A stretch of DNA of 64,000 nt from Bog-473 sp963838835 (GTDB lineage: Bacteria > Actinomycetota > Acidimicrobiia > Acidimicrobiales > RAAP-2), in contig CAWITA010000018.1 of the NCBI GenBank assembly GCA_963838835.1, forward strand, positions 221,774 through 285,773, written 5' to 3'. The notes under the pieces are model-generated. The model had not been told where the DNA came from. It ran no database searches and was given only the letters and a program-made list of their open reading frames with translations. A program made the position numbers and the translations under genes. Position 1 is the stretch's first letter, and each line of letters begins with the position of its first letter. Of the stretch, positions 54,568 to 61,433 are shown in pieces.

Positions 54568-56550
54568 TTGGTTGCCTCACCCGATCCGTTTCACCGGAAC
54601 GTCTCGGTCGTCGTCCTGAATTACAACCAGGCTGAGACCACGCTCGAATGTCTCGACGCTCTGGCCCGTGCACACAGCGCCCTGATCCGGGAAATCATCG
54701 TGGTGGACAACGGCTCGAGCGACGCAGAGCTCGCCATGCTGCGGAGCGGACACCGGCACCACGATTTCAAACTCGTCGAAGTGGGTGAAAACAGGTTCTT
54801 CAGTGAAGGAAACAACATCGGTGTCGACTTCGCACAGGGCGAGTACATCGTCTTCTTGAACAACGACGCCTTCGTCGAACCCGGTTGGGTCGAGAGCCTC
54901 GCGGCAACGATGAGGAGCGACCCGATGGTCGCGGCGGTAGGCCCAATGTTCCTCTACCCCGACGGGCGGGTGCAGGAGGTCGGGGGCGTTGCCTTGCCCA
55001 CCGGCGACGTCGTACAGGTTGGGAAAGGAACAGTGTGGGGCCCCGACCACTTCGATACTCCGTGTGTCGTCGACTTCTGCTCGGCGGCTTGCTTGATGAT
55101 GCGACGGACAGACTTTCTCAAGGTGGGCGGGCTGGGGTTCGAATGGGAGCCCGCGTACTACGAGGATGTCGATCTGTGTCTGAAACTCTGGACGCAGTGC
55201 GGCAAGGTCATGGTCAACCCTGCGGCGCGGGTCATCCACATTGAGAGCAAGACGACGTCAGACCGGCGGCTGCAATTGCAGGACATTTCGGAGATCAATC
55301 GCGGCCGGTTCGTTGCCAAGTGGGGTGCCTGGCTGGAGACGCGCCAAACACGCCATCTGCAGAGCCTCCGCAATGCGCAGGGTCCGAAGATCATGGAGCT
55401 GAGCCGATCTGATCTCGAGGCTCTCACCGACGGCCGTCCGGAGACGGCACCGCAGTACGTCCTCTACTCGCCGTATCCCCTGGTGCCGGGGGGCGGGGAG
55501 CGGGTGATGTTCGAACTGGCGTCACAGCTCTCCGGCCTGGTCGGCCCGTCCAACGTCGTCTTCAGCACTCCACATCGGTACAGCGCGATCCGGATGCGCC
55601 AGCTGGCCGCGACGTTCGGCCTCGATCATGTCGTTGGCTCTCCGCTTCCTTGGGATCTGCTGAGGCCGGACCGTTGCCGGCTCGCCGTGGTCCTCGGGAA
55701 CTCCATCGTCCCTCCCATCCCGGCCTTCGGCGAGCGATGCGTGTATCAGCTCCAATTCCCTTTCTTCATGCTCGACCAGGACGTCGCCCAGCATGCGACG
55801 ATGCTCGGCGACTACGACGAGATCTGGGTCTACTCCGAATTCGTCCGTCGCCAAGTCAATGGCCTCGTGCGCCATTACGGAATGGCGGCTCCCCGGGTGC
55901 GCGTGATCCCGCCTCCGGCAACCTGGGCCGACGCCACCGGCGGGCTTCCCTGGACCGATCGTGCGACCCTCGTGAACGTCGGAAGGTTCTTTGCGGGGGG
56001 ACACAACAAGCGCCAGGACGTGGTCATCGAGGCCTTCCGGAGAATCGTGGAGCGCGGTACCGAGGGAATCGAGCTGGCGTTGGCCGGCTCCGTGCATCCG
56101 AGTCCCGCCGGGAGAAGTCGGTTCCAAGAGCTGCGGACGATGGCGGCCGGCCTCAACTGCACCTTCTACCCGAACATCGGGCGAGCCGATCTCGCTGCCC
56201 TGTATGCACGGTCCGCCGCGCTCATTCATACGACCGGGTTCGGAGTCGATCCGGACGAATTTCCCGAGAGCCTCGAGCACTTTGGCATCACTCCCGTCGA
56301 GGCGGCAAGCTTTGGCTGCATCCCCGTCGTCTACGGTCAGGGCGGTCCGCGGGAGGTCGTCAGCGCCCTCGGCTGCGACACCGCCTTCTCGACCGTCGAC
56401 GAGTGTGCCCGCATCGTCTCCCGACTGCTGGAGGATCCCCGTGGCTCTGCTGCTTTGAGCACCCACCTCCGCCAGAGCAGCCAGCTCTACTCCGCCGCGG
56501 CGTTCCGGATCCGCGTGAACGAGGCCTTGGAGGAAATGGGAGTCGTCTGA
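54568..56550 (+). CDS. Bifunctional glycosyltransferase (GT2 plus GT4-like)
   Basis: A 660-residue protein starting from TTG. Residues ~10-260 form a GT2 domain (VSVVVLNYNQAETTLECLDA, VVDNGSSDAELAML, FLNNDAFVEPGWVESLA, YYEDVDLCLKLWTQCGKVMV). Residues ~295-655 form a GT-B/GT4-like domain (LVPGGGERVMFELASQL, LVNVGRFFAGGHNKRQDVVI, ESLEHFGITPVEAASFGCIP). It would add two sugars or act twice on one chain. It is the last gene of the locus and converges on ppx. The fused architecture is known in O-antigen and capsule clusters. Confidence 0.84.
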   Translation: MVASPDPFHRNVSVVVLNYNQAETTLECLDALARAHSALIREIIVVDNGSSDAELAMLRSGHRHHDFKLVEVGENRFFSEGNNIGVDFAQGEYIVFLNNDAFVEPGWVESLAATMRSDPMVAAVGPMFLYPDGRVQEVGGVALPTGDVVQVGKGTVWGPDHFDTPCVVDFCSAACLMMRRTDFLKVGGLGFEWEPAYYEDVDLCLKLWTQCGKVMVNPAARVIHIESKTTSDRRLQLQDISEINRGRFVAKWGAWLETRQTRHLQSLRNAQGPKIMELSRSDLEALTDGRPETAPQYVLYSPYPLVPGGGERVMFELASQLSGLVGPSNVVFSTPHRYSAIRMRQLAATFGLDHVVGSPLPWDLLRPDRCRLAVVLGNSIVPPIPAFGERCVYQLQFPFFMLDQDVAQHATMLGDYDEIWVYSEFVRRQVNGLVRHYGMAAPRVRVIPPPATWADATGGLPWTDRATLVNVGRFFAGGHNKRQDVVIEAFRRIVERGTEGIELALAGSVHPSPAGRSRFQELRTMAAGLNCTFYPNIGRADLAALYARSAALIHTTGFGVDPDEFPESLEHFGITPVEAASFGCIPVVYGQGGPREVVSALGCDTAFSTVDECARIVSRLLEDPRGSAALSTHLRQSSQLYSAAAFRIRVNEALEEMGVV

Positions 56551-56563
56551 CGAGAACGGAGCC

Positions 56564-57505
56564 TCACTGCTTGGGAAACCGAAGCATCGAAGCGACGAGG
56601 CCGTCAAGGATGTCGGCCTCGGACACGATGCACTCGAGCAGGCCGAATCGGCCCATGACCTCGTGCAGCACCAGCGCGCCGCCGAGGATGACGTCCCGGC
56701 GCCCCGCGGGCAGGCCGGGCCGGCGAGCCCGGTCGGCGATGCGCTCGGCACCCAGGACCTCACGCCACCTCCCGACGGCCTCCCGGGTCAGGACGGCATG
56801 ATGAATGCGATCCCTGTCGTAGTGGGTCAAGCCCAACTCCAAGCTGGCGAGCGTCGAGACGGTTCCGGCCAGTCCGACGAGGCGCGTCGATCCGTCGGCC
56901 TCGGCGGGCAGCGGAATCTCCCGGGCAGCGCGGTCGAGCTCCTGCCCGATGGCCTTGACGGCATCGGACACCTGACGCGCCGTCGGGGGATCGCCGCGCA
57001 AGAAGCGCTCGGTGAGCCGGACGCAGCCGATGTCCAGGGACACCGAGCGGACCTCGTCATGCACCGCTGTCACGATCTCGGTGGAGCCCCCGCCGATGTC
57101 CACGACGATGACGGGGCCTTCGGCGGCGGCAGGCAGGTCGGCAGTGGCGCCGGCATACGAGAGCCGCCCCTCCTCCTCGCCGGACAGCAGCTCGGCGCGC
57201 GGCCCGACGATCTCCGACGCCGGGCCGAGAAACGCCTCGCCGTTCTCGGCATCCCGGACCGCCGAGGTGGCAACCAGGCGCGCCCGCCTCACACCCGCGG
57301 TGTCCATGATCGAGCGGAACTCCCTGAGCGCAGCGAACGTACGTTCCATGGCCTCGGGCCGAAGCGTGCGGGTCTCGCCCACGCCCTCGCCGAGCCGGGT
57401 GATCCTCATCTCCCGGGCCCTGACGTCACCCGACAGCCCGACCACCAGAAGCCTCGTCGAGTTCGTCCCGCAGTCCAGCGCAGCGACGGCGCCCGTGCCC
57501 CTCAC
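56564..57505 (-). CDS. Ppx/GppA-family exopolyphosphatase
   Basis: A 313-residue ASKHA-fold phosphatase: AALDCGTNSTRLLVVGL (phosphate 1), ATSAVRDAENGEAFL, VVDIGGGSTEIV (phosphate 2) and LVGLAGTVSTLA. It hydrolyses polyphosphate or pppGpp; members of ~310 residues have only the catalytic two domains. The GTG at 57505 is seven bases after a GATACT -10 box, hence the choice over an in-frame GTG at 57520. The order ppx - DUF501 - ftsB - eno matches Mycobacterium Rv1026-Rv1023 as I recall it. Confidence 0.88.
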   Translation of the reverse strand: MRGTGAVAALDCGTNSTRLLVVGLSGDVRAREMRITRLGEGVGETRTLRPEAMERTFAALREFRSIMDTAGVRRARLVATSAVRDAENGEAFLGPASEIVGPRAELLSGEEEGRLSYAGATADLPAAAEGPVIVVDIGGGSTEIVTAVHDEVRSVSLDIGCVRLTERFLRGDPPTARQVSDAVKAIGQELDRAAREIPLPAEADGSTRLVGLAGTVSTLASLELGLTHYDRDRIHHAVLTREAVGRWREVLGAERIADRARRPGLPAGRRDVILGGALVLHEVMGRFGLLECIVSEADILDGLVASMLRFPKQ

Positions 57506-57512
57506 GGCGCCG

Positions 57513-57518
57513 AGTATC
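57513..57518 (-). promoter_or_regulatory. Leaderless -10 box of ppx
   Basis: GATACT on the minus strand, seven bases before the GTG at 57505. Confidence 0.45.
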
Positions 57519-57536
57519 ACAGAGAGGCAGCAGCGC

Positions 57537-58007
57537 TCACGCCCCCGGGCGCGTCAAGCCCAGCCGTCCCGCGGTCCACGCCCCGACCGGGTCGTCAGCA
57601 CCGGCGAGCCACCAGGCCACATGGGCATGGAGGCACTTGACCCCCTGTCGCGTGCCGCCCACGCCCCCGCTCGGGCGCGGCCCGATGCGACCGGGTGCAA
57701 TGAGGGCATCGCGCTCCTCTGCGTACCGCCGGTGACAGGCGGCCAGCGCGGCCGCGTCGACCTGGTCTTCCGCCTCGCGCACGCCGCCGGACGCCTCCAG
57801 TCGCCCGACGAGCGTTCGGAGCTCGGGGTCAACGAGCCAGTAGCGGGTCGGCATGGGGGTGCCGTCACGCAAGAAGGGCTCGTTGGCGATGACCACCGGG
57901 CTCCCGTCGTCACGACGGACCACCACGGTGAAGGCGCCGCCGGGGTCTCGGCCCAGGAGCCTCGCCACCGCCTCGACGTCGCCCTGCTGCGGCGCCTCCG
58001 CGTGCAT
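57537..58007 (-). CDS. DUF501-family protein
   Basis: A 156-residue cytosolic protein: VARLLGRDPGGAFTVVVRR, PTRYWLVDPELRTLVGRLEA, then GVGGTRQGVKCLHAHVAWWL, the conserved cysteine-histidine core of DUF501. The function is unknown, but the gene is nearly always next to ftsB/divIC and ppx in actinobacteria. The ATG at 58007 was chosen; it follows the FtsB-like stop by eight bases. Confidence 0.85.
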   Translation of the reverse strand: MHAEAPQQGDVEAVARLLGRDPGGAFTVVVRRDDGSPVVIANEPFLRDGTPMPTRYWLVDPELRTLVGRLEASGGVREAEDQVDAAALAACHRRYAEERDALIAPGRIGPRPSGGVGGTRQGVKCLHAHVAWWLAGADDPVGAWTAGRLGLTRPGA

Positions 58008-58015
58008 CGGGCGGG

Positions 58016-58568
58016 TCAACGCCAGAATTCGAGGGTGTCCACCATGCGCGACAACAAACCGGATCCCGGTGACGTGCTGGCGGTCCGTGCACCGTGGGAT
58101 GTCGTGGTCGACGGGGATGGCGTGGTCGCCGGCGTGACGCCGCCGGGTGGGAGCTCCGGCGTGGCGGATGGGGTGACCGGAGCGGCCGAACCGGGATCGC
58201 CCGCGTACGGCGTGCCGGCCGAAGCGGCGCCGGACGGCGGCAGCACTTCGTAGGCCTGCTGTCCCGGGCTGACGAGCTGGTACTGCGCGCGCGGCGATGC
58301 GCCCGATCTCACCGGCGTCGCTGAGGTTCTGCTTCTCCTGCTCGAGGGCACCATCCTGCTTGTGCAGCGTCCCCAGCTGCGCCTCCGTGGCGGCGAGGGT
58401 GGACCGCTGGTTGAGGAGCGAGCCGGCCGGGAACCAGGCGAAGAGCACGACGGCGGACACGGCCACGGCCCCCAGGAAGATCAATCGTGCCCGGGCGGCG
58501 GACGCGGACCGCCCTGTGCTCGTGCGCCCGGGACCCCGCGGTGACGCCGTGTGACTACCGCGCGCCAT
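58016..58568 (-). CDS. FtsB/DivIC-like septum formation protein (one frameshift)
   Basis: A ~183-residue bitopic protein. It has an Arg/Ser-rich cytosolic N-terminus, a membrane helix (LIFLGAVAVSAVVLFAWF) and a short coiled coil (STLAATEAQLGTLHKQDGAL). The typical EIGRIAR-AQYQLVSPGQQAYEVL junction follows, then a Pro/Thr-rich tail. The frame breaks at ~58293-58303 inside a GC dinucleotide run; the span of 553 bases is one over a multiple of three. Since FtsB/DivIC is a core divisome protein, a sequence error is the likely cause. It bridges FtsL and FtsQ in the divisome. Confidence 0.8.
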
Positions 58569-59565
58569 GCCGGACACCCCCGTCGCCCGAGAGCGCTGCG
58601 CGTCCGGGGAATCCGGCCGATTCGCCAAGGTCCTCTTCGATCCGGAGCAGCTGGTTGTACTTGGCTCCTCGATCCGAACGGGCCGGTGCACCCGTCTTGA
58701 TCTGCCCCGCGTTGACCGCGACCGCCAGGTCGGCGATCGTCGTGTCCTCGGTCTCTCCCGAGCGGTGCGAGATCACGGCCGCGTAAGAGGCCCGGTTGGC
58801 CAGCGCCACCGTCTCGAGGGTCTCGGTGAGCGTCCCGATCTGGTTGAGCTTGACCAGGATGGCGTTAGCCACTCCTTCGCGAATGCCGCGCTCGAGGATC
58901 TCGGCATTGGTCACGAAGATGTCGTCGCCGACCAGCTGGATTCGACCGCCCAGTGCCTTGGTGTGGGCCATCCAGCCGTCCCAGTCCTCCTCGGCCATCC
59001 CGTCCTCGATCGACACGATCGGATAGCGGTCGACCAGGTCCACCCAGTAGTCGACGAGCTCCGCCGACGACAGCGTGCGGCCCTCGCCGTCCAGCACATA
59101 GCTGCCGTCGTCCCACAGCTCGCTGGTCGCCGGGTCGAGCGCTAGCGCCATCTCCTCTCCGGGCACGCGGCCCGCCACCTCGATCGCCTGCAGCAGCAGT
59201 TTCACCGCGTCCTCGTTGTGCGGGAGATCGGGCGCGAAACCGCCCTCGTCGCCCACCGCGGTAGACATCCCGCGCTCGGCCAGGATCGAGCGAAGCGTGT
59301 GGTAGGTCTCGGCCCCCCAACGCAAGGCCTCGCTGAAGGAGGCAGCGCCCACGGGCATCAGCATGAACTCCTGAAAGTCGACCGAGTTGTTGGCGTGGGC
59401 GCCGCCGTTCAAGACATTCAGCATGGGAACGGGCAGGTCGTGTGCGTTGGCGCCGCCGATTGAGCGGTAGAGGGGGATCTCGAGATCGTCCGCCACCGCC
59501 TTGGCGCTGGCGAGGGAGACCGCCAGAAGGGCGTTGGCTCCGAGCCGACTCTTGTCGCACGGCGC
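58555..59565 (-). CDS. eno: Enolase, 5' end missing at contig junction
   Basis: The C-terminal ~335 residues of enolase, from DKSRLGANALLAVSLASAKA to the stop. It includes NVLNGGAHANNSVDFQEFM, VGDEGGFAPDLPHNEDA, the magnesium ligand in VSIEDGMAEEDWDGW, LVGDDIFVTN, catalytic Lys in ILVKLNQIGTLTET, and ISHRSGETEDT. About 100 N-terminal residues expected before DKSRLGAN are absent; the upstream text is part of an unrelated permease gene. It overlaps the FtsB-like start by 14 bases. The gene is 2-phosphoglycerate dehydratase of glycolysis. The ending LSGDGGVRHGAR is longer than usual and may also be affected. Confidence 0.92.
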   Translation of the reverse strand, partial: APCDKSRLGANALLAVSLASAKAVADDLEIPLYRSIGGANAHDLPVPMLNVLNGGAHANNSVDFQEFMLMPVGAASFSEALRWGAETYHTLRSILAERGMSTAVGDEGGFAPDLPHNEDAVKLLLQAIEVAGRVPGEEMALALDPATSELWDDGSYVLDGEGRTLSSAELVDYWVDLVDRYPIVSIEDGMAEEDWDGWMAHTKALGGRIQLVGDDIFVTNAEILERGIREGVANAILVKLNQIGTLTETLETVALANRASYAAVISHRSGETEDTTIADLAVAVNAGQIKTGAPARSDRGAKYNQLLRIEEDLGESAGFPGRAALSGDGGVRHGAR

Positions 59566-59571
59566 ACCCCA
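59560..59571. other. Junction between actinobacterial and acidobacterial sequence
   Basis: Within these bases the minus-strand reading passes from a permease helix (GLLLSALG) into enolase (DKSRLGAN). No inverted repeat, insertion sequence, tRNA or integrase is present. GC content, codon choice and frameshift density all change here. Confidence 0.8.
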
Positions 59572-60773
59572 GTGCGCTGAGTAGCAAGCCCTCCACAATC
59601 AACTGCCGTATCAACCTCCAGGCTCCTGCTCCCATGGCCGCGCGAATCGCAAATTCCGCCGTCTCGCCAGGCATCGCGCAATCATGAGGTTCGCCACATT
59701 GGCGCACGCAATCAGCAGGACCAGCCCCGAGCGTGATCACCAGCCCCATAAACACCCCGCTCACCGGTCCCGTAATCATTTCCTGGTAAGGAGTGACCTC
59801 CACTTTAGGTTCGCACCTTCTTTCGGATCGATCTCGCCAATATGGTGCGCAATCATTCCCAATTCACTTCGCTCTTGCGCCACAGTCGCTCCGGGTTTCA
59901 GCCTTCCCAGAACATTAAAGAAGTCGTATCCCCTCACCTTCTCCATTTCCTCCGTCGGCTGCAGCGGAAACCACAATGCCTTGGTGATGTCATTCCCCGT
60001 CGACTCGGGAAACCGGAAGCTCCTCGGCATCACTCCCACCACTACCCGCGTCTGCCCGTTCACGCGCACCGTCTGCCCCAGAATGTTCGGATCTCCGTTA
60101 AACGACTCCCTCCATAATCCTTCCGACAAAATCACCACCTGCGGTCCGCCCGTTTTCCCTTCCTCTTCGGAAAATGTCCGTCCCACCAGCGCCTTCGCTC
60201 CCAGCATGTCGAAGGTATTCGGCGTCACTCGCGGAGTATTCACGCTCACCGATCCCTCTTTTCCCTGAACCATTCCACATCCTCGGAGTACCCCGCGACC
60301 ATCTCCATCCTTTGCGTTTGGTCCCGTATGTCCCGGAAATTCAGCCATGAAGTGCTTCCAAATCCCGACGCTCCCGCCGGCTTGACGTACACCAGCCTCT
60401 CCGGATGCGTGTACGGCAACGGCCTCACCAGCACACTTTCCACCACCGTGAACATCGCCGTATTCGCGCTTATCCCCAGCGCCAGCGTCATCACTGCGAT
60501 TGCCGTGAACCCGGGCGACTTCACCAGCATTCGCCACGCAAATCGCAAATCCTGCCCCGCCGTTTCGATCCAGGTCATCAAATCCATTTCGCGCGTCCTC
60601 TCTTCCATCAATCTCACATTCCCAAATCTCAATTTTGCGTCAACTCGGGCCTGCGCCGGCCTCATTCCCGACGCGATATTGTCTTTCGTCCGCATCTCGA
60701 TGTGCGTCCGCACCTCTTCCGCAATCTCCCGCTCCTACTCGTCCCGCCGCCACAAGTTTCTAATCCGCCCCAT
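59566..60773 (-). pseudogene. ADOP-family ABC transporter permease fragment, multiply broken
   Basis: Remnant of an acidobacterial-type (ADOP) MacB/FtsX-like permease. The reading starts ATG at 60773 (MGRIRNLWRRDE), meets an in-frame TAG at 60735-60737, then continues EREIAEEVRTHIEMR. Next come FGNVRLMEERTRE, the first helix AWRMLVKSPGFTAIAVMTLALG, VSVNTPRVTPNTFDMLGAKA of the MacB periplasmic core, and EFAIRAAMGAGAWRLIRQLI of the FtsX domain. Frame changes occur near 60250-60270, 59776 and ~59700. The C-terminal half is lost at the junction with eno. It is co-oriented with the PadR gene, the usual ADOP partner. Confidence 0.8.
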
Positions 60774-60824
60774 CCACGCCACATCGCACCTCCACTCCAA
60801 TGCCCATTCCCCTCGTCCCTCGAT

Positions 60825-61150
60825 TCACTCCCCCTCCAACAAACTTCCCACCGCCTCCGTCAGCCTCTCCCAACTCTTCTTCTCTTCCGCCAGCTGCTTC
60901 CTTCCCTTCGCCGTCAACCGGTAATACCTGGCCCTCCGATTGTTCTCCGATGTCCCCCACTCCGCGCTGATCCACCCCTCCTGCTCCATTCGGTGCAGCG
61001 CCGGATACAGCGACCCTTCCTCCACCCTCAGCGCATCCTTGGACACCCTTTGTATGTGCACGGTGATCCCGTACCCGTGCATGAAACTCGCGCCAGCGTC
61101 TTCAGCACCAGCAGCCCCAGCGTCCCCTGTAACACATCATTCTTCGCCAT
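60825..61150 (-). CDS. PadR-family transcriptional regulator (frameshifted)
   Basis: A ~108-residue winged-helix PadR regulator. MAKNDVLQGTLGLLVLKTLA is read from the ATG at 61150; the frame then changes near 61085-61095 and continues MHGYGITVHIQRVSKDAL, EEGSLYPALHRMEQEGWISA and RARYYRLTAKGRKQLAEE. This is the acidobacterial PadR type that precedes ADOP permease genes and is thought to repress them. The break is a single indel, so a sequence error is possible. Confidence 0.82.
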
Positions 61151-61190
61151 CCATCTTCCTCTTCTCCTCGGTACCCATCTCCCGCATCTC

Positions 61191-61213
61191 CTATAGCTAT
61201 CTATATGTATCTA
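61191..61213 (-). promoter_or_regulatory. Periodic AT-rich element upstream of padR
   Basis: On the minus strand TAGATA occurs twice with a ten-base period, followed by TAG, forming a helically phased array 41-63 bases before the PadR start. It may contain the promoter and the autoregulatory PadR site. Confidence 0.45.
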
Positions 61214-61433
61214 CGCTCACCATGTCAACTTTGTTCCACTCGATCTGGCCGAAGTGGCTCAGCCATTCATGGCTGGGCGCTTCCTCTACTCTCCATTTCA
61301 CTTCACCATTTTATGACCCCTAACCCCTGTCCACTCGGTGTACTATCCCCGCGATTTCAGCCTTTTCCCCGGCAAAGCGGTTTTCCCGAGGCGATTTCCG
61401 ACGTGGACGATCCCGGCATCTACTATGAATCCT
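61214..61433. other. Intergenic region between padR and the DUF2339 gene
   Basis: About 220 bases with no supported gene. It should contain the divergent promoter of the DUF2339 gene; no clear -35/-10 pair was identified. Confidence 0.4.

Noticed and set aside
59560..61150. Horizontal acquisition of a PadR-ADOP resistance-type module next to eno
   Set aside because: The join truncates enolase, an essential enzyme, and no recombination or mobile-element feature is present; an assembly chimera explains it more simply.
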